Below, in pieces: positions 7,913 to 20,571 of a DNA stretch of 52,970 nucleotides; positions within the stretch are counted from its first letter, which is position 1; the number at the start of each line of letters is the position of its first letter. The stretch is from contig QHUS01000054.1 of the NCBI GenBank assembly GCA_003222035.1, positions 1 through 52,970 of the forward strand, given 5' to 3'. This DNA comes from Gemmatimonadota bacterium. GTDB lineage: Bacteria; Gemmatimonadota; Gemmatimonadetes; Gemmatimonadales; GWC2-71-9. A model generated the notes under the pieces. The model had not been told where the DNA came from, made no database searches, and saw nothing but the letters and a program-made list of their open reading frames with translations. Position numbers and translations under genes: made by a program.

Positions 7913-10096
7913 TTAACCGGTCGGGGCTTGCGTCTGAGGGCCCGACTCGCGGCGGGACACTTCCATGACGCCTTTCACCCGCCGGATCGCTCGAATCACC
8001 TTGTTCAGGTGGGTCTGATTCTCGACTTCGACCAGCACGGACCCGAACACCGCGCCGTCCCGGGTCGAGATCTCTGCCGACCGGATGTTGGTGCCCGACT
8101 CGCTGATGGCGGTGCAGATGTCGGCGTAGAGGCCCCGCCGGTCCTCGCCACCCACCGCCAGGCGGACCACGAAGGTCTCGCCCTCGGACTCCTGCCAATC
8201 GATCTCGATGCGCCGTTCGGCCTCGGTCGAGAGCACCAGGAGGTTGGGACAGTCCGAGCGGTGAATCGAGACGCCGCGGCCCTGTGTGACATAGCCCACC
8301 ACCAGATCCCCCGGCACCGGCTGGCAGCACTGCGCGTAGCGTACCATGAGCCCGTCCACGCCCTGGATCTTGATCCCGCGCCCGAGGCGGAGCCGCTCGA
8401 TCACGCGGCCGAAGGCGGTCGGCTTGGGCGGCTGCAGGTCGTCGGCCGGAAGGTCCGGGTACAGAGCGCGCATCATCGTCCCGAGCGCGATGTCACCGCG
8501 ACCCAGCGCGGCCTGCAGCTGCTCGGCGGACCCGACCGACAGATCGGTGGCCGCGCGCGCCAGCCGGGCCTCGTCGGGCGGGTCGAGGCGCCGGCGGCGC
8601 ACCTCGCGTGCCAGGATCTCCTGTCCCAGATCGAGGCTCTTCTCGTGCTCTTCCTGACGGATCCACTGCCGGATCTTGTGGCGGGCGCGGGCAGTCTGCA
8701 CGTGCGCCAGCCAGTCCCGCGACGGCTTGGCCTGCGCACTGGTCATGACTTCCACGGTGTCGCTGTTCTTGAGCGGGCGATGCAGGGGCGCGATCCGGCC
8801 GTTGATGCGCGCGCCCTGGCAGTGCTGGCCGACCTCCGTGTGTACCGCAAAGGCGAAGTCAATCGGCGTCGCGCCCTTGGGTAACCGTTTCACGTCCCCC
8901 CGGGGCGTGAACACGAATATCTCGTCCTGGTAGAGGTCGACTTTCAGGAACTCCAGGAACTCCTCGGGGGTGTGCGTGTCCTGCTGGAGCTCGAGCAGCT
9001 GGCGGAACCATGCCAGGTGCCGGTCCAGCTCGTCCGGACTCTTCCGCCCTTCCTTGAAGAGCCAGTGAGCCGCAATCCCGTACTCCGCCGTGTGATGCAT
9101 TTCATGCGTGCGGATCTGGATCTCGTACAGCTGGCCGCTGGGACCGAAGACCGTCGTGTGCAGCGACTGGTAGCCGTTCGACTTCGGGCTGGCGATGTAG
9201 TCCTTGATGCGCTCCTGCAGCGGCGTCCACTTGTGGTGAATCAACCCGAGGGCGTGGTAGCATTCCGCGATGTCGCTCACCAACACGCGGACGGCGAGGA
9301 GGTCGTAGATCTCCTCAAACGGCTTGCCGCGCTTCCTCATTTTCTTGTAGATCGACCAGAGGTTCTTGGGCCGGCCGGTGATCTCGAACCCGGTGAGGCC
9401 GGCGGCACGAAGCTCCTCCGCGAGCGGAACGCGCAGCCGCTCGATCGTCTGCTCGCGCTCGCTCTTCTTGGCCTTGACCTTGCGCGCCAGCGCGTGATAG
9501 TCCTCGGGCTCGAGGAACTTCAGGGCGAGGTCCTCGAGCTCGGCCTTCACGCCGGCCATGCCGAACCGATGGGACAGCGGCGCATAGATCTCGCGCGTCT
9601 CGAGCGCGATGCGGCGCCGCTTCTCCGGATCCAGGTGCTCGAGCGTCCGCATGTTGTGCAGGCGGTCGGCGAGCTTGATGATGATGACCCGGGCGTCCTT
9701 CGCGACCGAGAGGAGGAGCTTGCGGTAGTTCTCGGCCTGCTCCTCGACCGTCGAGCGGAACGTCAGCGTCGAGAGCTTCGTGAGCCCGTCCACCAGCTCG
9801 GCCACTTCGGGACCGAACGTGCGCCGGATGTCGTCGACCGAGACGTCCGAATCCTCCACCACGTCGTGCAGCAGGGCGGCGGCGATGCTGACCGAGTCCA
9901 TCTGCTGCTCGGCGAGGATGGTGGCGACCGCGACCGAGTGCGACACGTAGTCGTCCCCCGACTGACGCTTCTGGCCCCGGTGCGCCTGGGCGCTCATGCG
10001 GTACGCGCGCGTCAGCAGATCGAGATCGAGCCGGTCGTGCTGCCGCGCGACCGCCTGCGCCAGCTCGGGAGCGAGCAGCGGTGCCGTGCTCGTCAC
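7913..10096 (-). CDS. Bifunctional (p)ppGpp synthetase/hydrolase, RelA/SpoT family
   Basis: 727 aa from a GTG that overlaps the radC stop as GTGA. An N-terminal HD hydrolase domain keeps its metal motifs (HSVAVA, LLHDVVED), so hydrolysis is likely. The synthetase domain follows (about residues 230-350; NLWSIYKKMRKRG, GYQSLHTTV), then a TGS domain (about 390-455) and a C-terminal ACT domain (about 650-720). A single long Rel protein with both active sites is the usual form in such lineages. It makes and breaks the stringent-response alarmone. Confidence 0.96.
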   Translation of the reverse strand: MTSTAPLLAPELAQAVARQHDRLDLDLLTRAYRMSAQAHRGQKRQSGDDYVSHSVAVATILAEQQMDSVSIAAALLHDVVEDSDVSVDDIRRTFGPEVAELVDGLTKLSTLTFRSTVEEQAENYRKLLLSVAKDARVIIIKLADRLHNMRTLEHLDPEKRRRIALETREIYAPLSHRFGMAGVKAELEDLALKFLEPEDYHALARKVKAKKSEREQTIERLRVPLAEELRAAGLTGFEITGRPKNLWSIYKKMRKRGKPFEEIYDLLAVRVLVSDIAECYHALGLIHHKWTPLQERIKDYIASPKSNGYQSLHTTVFGPSGQLYEIQIRTHEMHHTAEYGIAAHWLFKEGRKSPDELDRHLAWFRQLLELQQDTHTPEEFLEFLKVDLYQDEIFVFTPRGDVKRLPKGATPIDFAFAVHTEVGQHCQGARINGRIAPLHRPLKNSDTVEVMTSAQAKPSRDWLAHVQTARARHKIRQWIRQEEHEKSLDLGQEILAREVRRRRLDPPDEARLARAATDLSVGSAEQLQAALGRGDIALGTMMRALYPDLPADDLQPPKPTAFGRVIERLRLGRGIKIQGVDGLMVRYAQCCQPVPGDLVVGYVTQGRGVSIHRSDCPNLLVLSTEAERRIEIDWQESEGETFVVRLAVGGEDRRGLYADICTAISESGTNIRSAEISTRDGAVFGSVLVEVENQTHLNKVIRAIRRVKGVMEVSRRESGPQTQAPTG

Positions 10097-10776
10097 AACA
10101 GACCAGCCTCCGCGAAGCTCACGTAACGATCGCCTCCGACGATCACGTGGTCGTATACCGGCACATCGAGCAGCCGCCCCGCGTCCACGAGCTGCCGCGT
10201 CACCGCGCGGTCGTCCGCCGACGGCGTGGGATCCGCGCTCGGATGGTTGTGCACGACGATGATCCCCGCGGCCGCCTCCGCGATCGCCGCCCGAAAGACT
10301 TCGCGCGGGTGCACGAGCGAGCTGTTCAGGATGCCCCGCGTAATGAGCAGGTCACCCAGGATTTGGCTTTGGCTCCCCAGCGCCAGCACGTGAAATTCCT
10401 CCACCGCCAGATCCCGCAGCCGGGCCCTATAAAACCGCTGTACGTCCGCGGGGCCGCGGATGCGCTCCGGCGGCGGCTCTTCCTCGGCTCCCACGCGCCG
10501 GCCTAGCTCGAGCGCCGCCGCGACCCGGGCGGCCTTCCCCCGCCCGATTCCCGGCACGCGCGCCAGCTCCGCCGACGGACGCCCGGCCAGCCGCCGCAGC
10601 GACCCGTCCACACGCCCCAGCACTTCGCCCGCGACGGTCAAGGCATCCCGACCTGCACAACCCGTTCCTATGAGAATGGCCAGGAGCTCCTGCCCCGTCA
10701 ACGCGGCGGGGCCCACGGCCCAGAAACGCTCGCGGGGACGGTCCTGTTGGGGGTGCTCGGAAAGACGTAAGGGCAT
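10093..10776 (-). CDS. radC: RadC-family JAMM protein
   Basis: 227 aa from ATG 10776, the start that gives the family N-terminus (MPLRLSEHPQQDRPRERFW). A helix-hairpin-helix segment (ARVPGIGRGKAARV) precedes an MPN/JAMM domain with an intact metal motif, HNHPSADPTPSADD (HxH-x7-S-x2-D). The family's cellular role is still unclear despite the old DNA-repair name. The stop codon overlaps the relA start by 4 bp. There is no good ribosome site and no recognisable promoter in the 61-bp gap upstream (10777-10837). Confidence 0.94.
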   Translation of the reverse strand: MPLRLSEHPQQDRPRERFWAVGPAALTGQELLAILIGTGCAGRDALTVAGEVLGRVDGSLRRLAGRPSAELARVPGIGRGKAARVAAALELGRRVGAEEEPPPERIRGPADVQRFYRARLRDLAVEEFHVLALGSQSQILGDLLITRGILNSSLVHPREVFRAAIAEAAAGIIVVHNHPSADPTPSADDRAVTRQLVDAGRLLDVPVYDHVIVGGDRYVSFAEAGLL

Positions 10777-10837
10777 AGGCGAAGGTAGTCGCGGCGGTAT
10801 CGCCTCCGTGTACCTCGGTAACGCGGGTGACAGCCGT

Positions 10838-13033
10838 TTATTGCAGCCCCATGCGCCGGCGGAGATCCCGGAACCCGGGGTCAGACCGGAGCGGGGCGTA
10901 TTCCGGCTCGCAGCTAACCGCCGCCGCCAAATTGACATCGCCCTCGTCGAACGCTCGCTGTAGCCAGGCCATGGACTCCTCACGCTGGCCGAGTTGGATG
11001 TACTCGCGGGCGAAGGCGACCGGTGGAACGAATCCGCGTTTCGCTCGCGTCCGCAGCCGCTCGAGGGATCGGGTGGCCCCGAGCACGCGCGCCGCGGCGT
11101 AGCCGGCGCTGCCCCGGCTCCCACGGATGAGACGCCCGAATGCGGTGTCGCCCCACTGGCGGGCGCCCGTCGCAAGCTCGTTCAGGGCTGCGTCGTAGTC
11201 TCCCTGGCTGGCGAGGGCCTTCGCGAGCTCATAGTGGGCCGGCGGATAAATCGAGTCGAGCGCGAGCTGCTTCGCGAATTGCACAGCCGCGTCTGCCGGA
11301 CGACCGGCGCACGCCAAGACCCGGGCCAGCTGATAGGCGAAATGGCGGGTCAACGGATCCAGCTCGATGGCTCGGCGCATCTCGGCCTCGGCTTCGTCGA
11401 ACCGTCCGAGGGTCCGAAGATAGACGCCGAACATCTGGTGCGGCTCCGGGTCGTTCGGATCCAGCTCGAGAGCGCGGCGAAACAGTGGTTCGGCGGCCGC
11501 CCACCGCCGATGAAAGCTCGCCGTCGCCTCCGCAACGAGCGCGTGCGCGAAGCCGAGCGTGGAGTCGATCTGCAGTGCGCGGCGGGCGGCAGCCTCTGCC
11601 AAGGGATATGCCTCGCGCGACGGCATTACCCAATAGTATGCCATTCCGACGTACGAGTAGCCCAGGCCGGCGTACGCGGCCGCGTACACCGGATCCCGCT
11701 CGATGGCCTGTGCGAATAGTCCGCGAGCTCGCGCGATCGATTCCCCGGATCGTCTCCCCAAGAAGTACCTGCCCTGGAGGTAGAGCAGGTAGGCATCGGC
11801 GCTCGTGGTCGTTCGATGCAATTTCCGCACGTCGATCGAGTCGAGGGCGCCGGGTTGCAGCTCCCGCACGACGTCGCCGACCACCCGCCCCTCGACCGCG
11901 AGCGCGCCCGACGCCGACAGGGGGAACTCCCTGCCCCACTGACGGACACCAGTGGCCGCGCGCCGTAACTCGACCGCGAGGCTCAGGGAGTCGCCCTCGC
12001 GTCGCAGTGTCCAGGCGAGCACCGCGTCCGCAGTGTCAGCAACGCGAAGCCCGGGGATGCGTGACAGGGCAGCGGTTACGCCCTGCGCCAGCCCCTCGGC
12101 CAGATACGTGAGCGTGGTATCCCGCGTGGCGTTGCTGAGGGGAAGCACCGCGACCGCGGTTGGGCGTTTTCCGGAGACGGCCATCCACCAGACCATCACC
12201 GTCGCGACTGCGCCGCCGACCACAGGCCACAACACCCGTCGCCAAGGGCGATGTCGGGCCGGAACCACGGGCCTCGCGATCGGTCCCGGCGCCGGCGCGG
12301 CCTCCGCAAACGGGGTCTGGCGCGCCCGAATCGCCCGCATGCGCGCGTCGGTTTCGGGCGATGGCGTCGCGTCATACTCCGTCAGCACGTGGCGCCGGAA
12401 CGTCTCAAAGGCGCTCAGCGCACCAGCGCGATCCCCGGACCGGTCCAGCAGCGCGATGAGCCGCGCGAGCGCACTCTCGTCGTCTGGATCGAGGGCGACT
12501 CCTTGTCGAGCCGCCAGCACGGCCGTGGGCAGATCGCCTTCCCGCTCGGCGTGCTCCACAAAGTCAGCCGCCGCCCGAGCCGCCAGCTGCCCGAGACGCG
12601 TACGCTCGGCCGCAATCCAGCGTTCCAGCTCCTGGGACCCACTCGACACGAAACAGCCATCGAGGAACGCGCCGCGATACAGTTGGAGAGCTTGCGCGGC
12701 CTGCCCCCCCTTGCAGGCCTGTTCGAATGCCACCACGTCACACCACACCGTTGCGGGCTCGAACGCGATCGCTTCGTCACTATGGCCATTCAGGATTCCG
12801 TCCCCGAGCTCGCGGCGGAGAAAGCGCAGCGACTGCCGCAGGGCCCCCCGCGCGTGCGCCGTGTCGAGCTCGGGCCAAAACAGTGCAATTACGGAATCGC
12901 GGCGGGCACCGGCAGCGTGAACGGCGAGATAGGCGAGAAGGGCGAGGCGCTTCGGCTGAGCGAGGATGGAGTGGACCGCGCGTCCGTCGGTCCCCTTCAG
13001 GTCCAGCGTCCCCAGCATGCGCAACTCGATCAT
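10838..13033 (-). CDS. Membrane-anchored BTAD/TPR transcriptional regulator (SARP-like N-terminus)
   Basis: 731 aa from ATG 13033 (MIELRMLGTLDLKG, the usual SARP opening); a GTG/ATG further up adds only basic residues. Order: winged-helix/BTAD region (about 1-235), proline-rich linker, one membrane helix (about 267-286, VLWPVVGGAVATVMVWW), a TolB-like segment (AVLPLSNATRD, LAEGLAQGVTAALS), then TPR repeats to the end. This places the DNA-binding part in the cytoplasm and the TPRs outside, much as in CadC/ToxR-type one-component regulators. It is divergent from the haloperoxidase-like gene, which is its obvious candidate target. Promoters in the 13034-13221 gap are not clear to me. Confidence 0.85.
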   Translation of the reverse strand: MIELRMLGTLDLKGTDGRAVHSILAQPKRLALLAYLAVHAAGARRDSVIALFWPELDTAHARGALRQSLRFLRRELGDGILNGHSDEAIAFEPATVWCDVVAFEQACKGGQAAQALQLYRGAFLDGCFVSSGSQELERWIAAERTRLGQLAARAAADFVEHAEREGDLPTAVLAARQGVALDPDDESALARLIALLDRSGDRAGALSAFETFRRHVLTEYDATPSPETDARMRAIRARQTPFAEAAPAPGPIARPVVPARHRPWRRVLWPVVGGAVATVMVWWMAVSGKRPTAVAVLPLSNATRDTTLTYLAEGLAQGVTAALSRIPGLRVADTADAVLAWTLRREGDSLSLAVELRRAATGVRQWGREFPLSASGALAVEGRVVGDVVRELQPGALDSIDVRKLHRTTTSADAYLLYLQGRYFLGRRSGESIARARGLFAQAIERDPVYAAAYAGLGYSYVGMAYYWVMPSREAYPLAEAAARRALQIDSTLGFAHALVAEATASFHRRWAAAEPLFRRALELDPNDPEPHQMFGVYLRTLGRFDEAEAEMRRAIELDPLTRHFAYQLARVLACAGRPADAAVQFAKQLALDSIYPPAHYELAKALASQGDYDAALNELATGARQWGDTAFGRLIRGSRGSAGYAAARVLGATRSLERLRTRAKRGFVPPVAFAREYIQLGQREESMAWLQRAFDEGDVNLAAAVSCEPEYAPLRSDPGFRDLRRRMGLQ

Positions 13034-13221
13034 GCAGCCACCGCCGCGGCAGATGCGCCGACGGGGGGCGGCCAAGTCACGCTCCAATCACGGCTGGGTC
13101 ACTGGCCGGCGCTAGTCTCGTCAATGTACGCCTGGCCAGGACACCCGCCAGTGCGTTTCCGCGTCCGGTCGGGCCGGCGCGTTCGCGGAGTATGTAACTG
13201 CCGTGCCCGATGGAGGTTCAC

Positions 13222-14454
13222 ATGTCCAGACTTGCACGCCTTTCCATCTTCCTGTCAGCGCTCGCCGTCGCATCGGCGTGCACCGACCGCACGCCCGGCC
13301 CAACGGGGCTCGGTATTACCGCATCACGTCACGGGGCTCCGTTCTCGGCGGGCCTCGCGAGTCCGGCCTGGCAGGCGTTGGCGGCAGCAAGTTTCATAGG
13401 CCCGACGCCTCCCACGGGCTCGTTGAACCCGCTTCAATCCGCGCACGCCTATGCACTGCTCGGCGTTGCGCAGTATCTCGCCGTGCAAGGAGCGGATGCC
13501 GCAGCCGGTAGTAACGGGCGGAGTCACCTCGAGGCCGAGCGAGGCGCGGTGGCGGGAGCCTCCGCGGCTGTGTTGACCTATCTCTTCCCGGGTTCCACTC
13601 AGTCATTCGAGAATCTCGTTACCGCGCAAGCCGGCGCGGGTCCCGGGCAACCGCATCCGTGGTTCGCCCGCGGCGAGGCGATCGGTCGCGAGGTCGGCGC
13701 AGGCATTGTAGCAAGGGCGCGCAGCGACCATTTTGGCTTGCCACTCAACCCAGCTCCCCCGGTCGGGCCGCAATTCTGGACCAGTAACTCTCCGACGGCA
13801 CCGGTGGCGGGCGGCGACATGCCGGGAGTCACATCGTGGTTCCTCACGTCAGCGAACCAGTTCCGGCCGGGTCCGCCGCCGGCGTTCGGCTCTGCCGAGT
13901 TTCTGGCCGCGCTTGCGGAGATCCGGACGATCTCCGACACCCGCACCGCGACACAGATTCAGACCGCCGTCTATTGGGCGCTGAACGCCGGGACAGTTAC
14001 CGCGGCGGGCTTCTGGCTTCAAGTCGCGACGGATGACATCAACGCGCACGGGCTGTCCGAACGTGAGGCGACACACCTCTACGCACTGACCAGCGCTGTG
14101 ATGTTCGACGCGGGAATCGGCTGCTGGGATGCAAAACTCTTCTACTGGTTGGTGCGGCCGTGGAAGGCGGACCCGCTCATCACCACCACCGCCGCCGTTG
14201 GGAAGCCCAACCATCCGTCCTATCCGTCCGGGCACAGCTGCCTCTCGTCGTCCGGCGCGGAAGTCATCAGTACCTTCTTCCCCGAGCAACGTGCGCAGTT
14301 GGCGGCGATGGTCGAAGAGGCGGGGCTGTCACGCATGTACGGCGGCATTCACTATCGGTTCGACATCGAGGCTGGACAGGCGCTGGGTCGCAACGTCGCG
14401 CGGTATGCGATCGCCGCGGATGCGTCGGGCAATTCAGTGCTGACGGCACACTAG
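13222..14454 (+). CDS. PAP2 / vanadium-dependent haloperoxidase-family lipoprotein
   Basis: 410 aa from ATG 13222, chosen because GGAGG lies 5 nt upstream. The signal peptide ends in a lipobox-like ASAC (Cys about residue 20), so it is probably lipid-anchored. All three metal-oxyanion motifs are present in order: KLFYWLVRP (K-x6-RP), PSGH within NHPSYPSGHS, and SRMYGGIHYRFD (SR-x5-H-x3-D). These form the phosphate or vanadate pocket of acid phosphatases and haloperoxidases. The length and the long all-helical N-terminal half favour the haloperoxidase-like branch; activity cannot be told from sequence. It forms a plus-strand island with the next lipoprotein. Confidence 0.85.
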   Translation: MSRLARLSIFLSALAVASACTDRTPGPTGLGITASRHGAPFSAGLASPAWQALAAASFIGPTPPTGSLNPLQSAHAYALLGVAQYLAVQGADAAAGSNGRSHLEAERGAVAGASAAVLTYLFPGSTQSFENLVTAQAGAGPGQPHPWFARGEAIGREVGAGIVARARSDHFGLPLNPAPPVGPQFWTSNSPTAPVAGGDMPGVTSWFLTSANQFRPGPPPAFGSAEFLAALAEIRTISDTRTATQIQTAVYWALNAGTVTAAGFWLQVATDDINAHGLSEREATHLYALTSAVMFDAGIGCWDAKLFYWLVRPWKADPLITTTAAVGKPNHPSYPSGHSCLSSSGAEVISTFFPEQRAQLAAMVEEAGLSRMYGGIHYRFDIEAGQALGRNVARYAIAADASGNSVLTAH

Positions 14455-14503
14455 AGTAGCGCTCCACGCAACGAGCCTACATCAATCCTCACGGAGGTAA
14501 GGT

Positions 14504-15043
14504 ATGAACCGCACATGTGCTGCTCTCACGATTCTCGCCGCGCTACTCGCGGCCTGCTCGGTCGATCGAGCGGCGCCAACCTCACCTGTGGCGGCCGTCG
14601 GCGGCGCGACGGCCACGCCACCCATAAGCGCGAGCAGCTGGGGGCCGGAAACGCCACCATTCAACAACGAAATCATTTTGCGCGATGTCACCGGGGGAGG
14701 CGGGTTCGGACACGTGAAGTTTCGCCAACCTAACGACGACAACCTGACCGTCCTTTTGGACACTTGGGTGCGCGATCTCGCGCCCAACACGAGCTACCGG
14801 TTACAACGCGCGGTGGACACGGATATCAACGACGATTGCACGGGAACAGCGTGGCTGACGCTGGGCCAAGGAGCAACGCCGGCCGCAATCGTCACCGATG
14901 ACCGGGGCACGGGCCGGGCAGCGCTCTTCCGGACCCTAACCTCGCCGCTTGGGGCGACGTTCGACATCCATTTTCGCGTGATCGACCAGTCGAATGCGGT
15001 GGTGCTCGAGAGCGCCTGCTATCAGTTCGTGGTGACGCAGTAA
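14504..15043 (+). CDS. Orphan lipoprotein
   Basis: 179 aa with an excellent ribosome site (GGAGG, 6-nt spacer). The signal peptide ends LLAACS, a canonical lipobox with Cys18. The mature part (about 160 aa) reads as beta-rich, with a TSYRLQRAVD...C...C pattern (two cysteines, around residues 112 and 172, could form a disulfide). I recognise no family. It follows the haloperoxidase-like gene by 49 bp on the same strand, so the two may act together at the envelope. It converges on secA with 4 bp between stops. Confidence 0.8.
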   Translation: MNRTCAALTILAALLAACSVDRAAPTSPVAAVGGATATPPISASSWGPETPPFNNEIILRDVTGGGGFGHVKFRQPNDDNLTVLLDTWVRDLAPNTSYRLQRAVDTDINDDCTGTAWLTLGQGATPAAIVTDDRGTGRAALFRTLTSPLGATFDIHFRVIDQSNAVVLESACYQFVVTQ

Positions 15044-15047
15044 ACCG

Positions 15048-18311
<3,264 letters not shown>

Positions 18312-18318
18312 CAACCCT

Positions 18319-18882
18319 CTATTCGCGATACAACCCGCGCGCGGCGATGTATTCCCGTACCGCGTCGGGCACCAGGTAGCGAATGGAGCGGGCCTGGCGC
18401 ACTCGCTCCCGGATCAGCGTGGCCGAAACGTCGATCGCCGGCACCGTGACGACCCGACGGATCGCCCGGTGCCGCGGCGGTGCCGCGCCCGGTCGGGCGA
18501 ACACGATGACGTCGGCAAGATCGGGGAGAGCATCGACCTGGTACCAAGCGGGCAGATCCGCCGCCGCATCCGCCCCCAACAATAACGAGAATCGGTTCCC
18601 GGGCTCGCGTTCGGCCAGGGCGCGCAGGGTGCGAACCGTGTAGGACGGCGTGGGCAACGTCAGCTCGATCCGCTCCACGGCGAGACGCGGGTTTCCGGCG
18701 ATCGCGAGATCCAGCATTTCGGCCCGTTGCTCCGGTGTGGCCCCATGAGCCGCGCGCTTGAACGGTTGCTCCCGCGCGGGCAGGAACCGCACCCGGGCAT
18801 CGAGCGCTTCGCCTGCCGCTTCCGCGGCTGCCAGGTGTCCCACGTGGACGGGATCGAACGAGCCGCCGAACAGAGCCTCCAC
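18319..18882 (-). CDS. nadD: Nicotinate-nucleotide adenylyltransferase
   Basis: 187 aa. Transfers AMP to nicotinate mononucleotide in NAD synthesis. The nucleotidyltransferase signature [12 protein letters not shown] opens the protein and the family's ISSTxIR motif appears as [10 protein letters not shown] near the end, with [10 protein letters not shown] between. It is 7 bp behind the bamD-like gene and 7 bp ahead of secA, so it is co-transcribed with both. Confidence 0.95.
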   Translation of the reverse strand: MEALFGGSFDPVHVGHLAAAEAAGEALDARVRFLPAREQPFKRAAHGATPEQRAEMLDLAIAGNPRLAVERIELTLPTPSYTVRTLRALAEREPGNRFSLLLGADAAADLPAWYQVDALPDLADVIVFARPGAAPPRHRAIRRVVTVPAIDVSATLIRERVRQARSIRYLVPDAVREYIAARGLYRE

Positions 18883-18889
18883 TCGGGGG

Positions 18890-19651
18890 TCAGGACGGCG
18901 TGGCGGCGCTCGAGTCGGCCGGGCAGGACTTGTCGAGCCCTGGAGTCTGGGGGAAGAAACGCCGCAGGTGCGCGCAGGTTTCCTTGAGCTCGTCGGTGTA
19001 CCCGATGATATGATAGCTCTCCACCAACCGCATCAGGGCGTCCGGCACGCGTTCGGTCCCCGGATAGTTTGCGATCACGTCCTTGAAGTAGATGATGCCC
19101 GAGTCGAAGGCGCGCCGCTTGAAGTAGAACATGCCGTTCTTGTACGTCTTCTGCGAAAACCACTCCTTCAGCTGCTGCGCGTGCAGCTGCGCCCGGGCTG
19201 CGGCACTGGTGCCCGGATAGCGCCCGACGAGCTCCTGGTAAGTCGCCAGCGCTGTCTCGCCGTACGACGGATCGAGCTCCGGATCCTTCCACAGGCGCAC
19301 GTTGGCGTCGCCCGCGCGAAGCAGCGCCAGCGGCGCGAAATCGCTCGTCGGATATTGATCCGCGACCTGTCGGAACTCGTGCGCCGCCTCCACGCGGTCG
19401 CCCGTCTGGAAGTAGCACTCGGCCAGGTGAAACCGCACATCCGCCATCCCCGCCTCGGTGGGCCCGAGCTCGTAGGTGAGACGGCGGAACGTGGTGAGCG
19501 CGCCCTCGTAGTCGCCGCCGCGGAACTCGGCGCGCGCCTTCGCCAGCTCGGCGACGGGATCCGGGACGGGCGCGACGCGTCCGTGGTGACACGCCGCCAG
19601 GAGGGGAAGCACGATGCCGATGACGAGCAACGAACGACGCATGATCCTCAC
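18890..19651 (-). CDS. bamD: BamD/YfiO-type outer-membrane assembly lipoprotein
   Basis: 253 aa from GTG 19651 (GTGA overlap with the preceding TPR gene) or ATG 19642. The signal peptide ends in lipobox LLAAC. TPR-like helices follow: AKARAEFRGGDYEGALTTF, LAECYFQTGDRVEAAHEF, YFKDVIANYPGTERVPDAL, the usual BamD pattern, plus RSQ-like short linkers. In the BAM complex this lipoprotein supports insertion of barrel proteins into the outer membrane. Together with secA downstream it makes an export-related pair. Confidence 0.85.
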   Translation of the reverse strand: MRIMRRSLLVIGIVLPLLAACHHGRVAPVPDPVAELAKARAEFRGGDYEGALTTFRRLTYELGPTEAGMADVRFHLAECYFQTGDRVEAAHEFRQVADQYPTSDFAPLALLRAGDANVRLWKDPELDPSYGETALATYQELVGRYPGTSAAARAQLHAQQLKEWFSQKTYKNGMFYFKRRAFDSGIIYFKDVIANYPGTERVPDALMRLVESYHIIGYTDELKETCAHLRRFFPQTPGLDKSCPADSSAATPS

Positions 19652-20571
19652 GGTTGTTTCGGCGGGGGCGTCGGTGATGGTGCATCCGCCTTCCCCAGCG
19701 CGTCGATTTTCTGCTGGGCGCGTTGCGCGATCGTGTCGCCCGGCGCGCCACCGGCGAGCGCCTGCTGGTAGCTCTCGAGGGCCGCCCCCACGTCGCCTTG
19801 CGCCCGCTTCACGTCTCCCAGCCCGAGAAAGGCGCCGCGCACCACGTCGGCGGGCGCCCCGGGCGCCGTCGCGCGCCGAAACCAGTCCTCCGCTTCGCCC
19901 AGCTTACCGCTGTCGAGCAGCCGCTGGCCCTCGACGAGCGAACACAGTCCCAACCCTTCCCGCGCGCGGTCCGCCACCGCGGGCTCCCGCTGCCGCCGGA
20001 TCACGCCTTCGAACGCGGGGACTGCCGTCACGCAATCCCGGGCCCGCACCGCCGCCATGCCGTATACGAAGAGCAGCGAGTCGGCCATCCTTCCGTCCCC
20101 GGCCGCGACCACGGCCCCGGGGAGGAGAGCCATCGCGCTCGCGCTGTCGCCGCGGTCCGCCGCATCCAGCGCCGCCAGTCGCGCGTACCGGCCGAGCGGG
20201 CGGCCGGGTGCGACGGCGCGGAGTCCGGCCAGCCCTTTCGCGGCGTCCGTCCGGTCGTTCGCCGCGAGGGCCGCCCGAGCCACCCGCTCGAGTCCGTCCG
20301 CCGCCTCGCCCGCGCGAGACCCATCCCGCTGCCCCAGCGCCACGTAGGCATCGACGGCGGTGCCGTACTCCCCGACGTGCAACGCCGCCGCCCCCGCCTT
20401 GGCGTTCAGGTCCGGGCTGCCAGGGCTGGCCTTGAGCCCAAGCTGGTATTCGGCGAGCGCGTCGCGGTAGGCGCCCGCCGCGTATGCGCGGTCTCCCAGC
20501 GTCTCATGGTCGGCCGCGCTCGGCTGGCACGCGAGCCCGAGCGTCAGGCAGAAGATCGCCCAGCCTCTCAC
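19648..20571 (-). CDS. TPR lipoprotein
   Basis: 307 aa from GTG 20571, which forms a GTGA overlap with the gene before it. The open frame runs further upstream but only as low-complexity Gly/Arg. A short signal peptide ends LGLAC (lipobox). Alanine-rich TPR helices follow (AYRDALAEYQLGLKASPGSPDLN, split here over residues about 30-55; GDVGAALESYQQALAGG near the end), and a Pro-rich tail. Probably an envelope scaffold; no enzyme signature. It sits between another TPR protein and the BamD-like protein. Confidence 0.75.
   Translation of the reverse strand: MRGWAIFCLTLGLACQPSAADHETLGDRAYAAGAYRDALAEYQLGLKASPGSPDLNAKAGAAALHVGEYGTAVDAYVALGQRDGSRAGEAADGLERVARAALAANDRTDAAKGLAGLRAVAPGRPLGRYARLAALDAADRGDSASAMALLPGAVVAAGDGRMADSLLFVYGMAAVRARDCVTAVPAFEGVIRRQREPAVADRAREGLGLCSLVEGQRLLDSGKLGEAEDWFRRATAPGAPADVVRGAFLGLGDVKRAQGDVGAALESYQQALAGGAPGDTIAQRAQQKIDALGKADAPSPTPPPKQP

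Noticed and set aside
6482-8884. An 800-codon plus-strand open frame opposite uvrB and relA
   Set aside because: Same mirror effect; it crosses a gene boundary of the real genes and has no domain.
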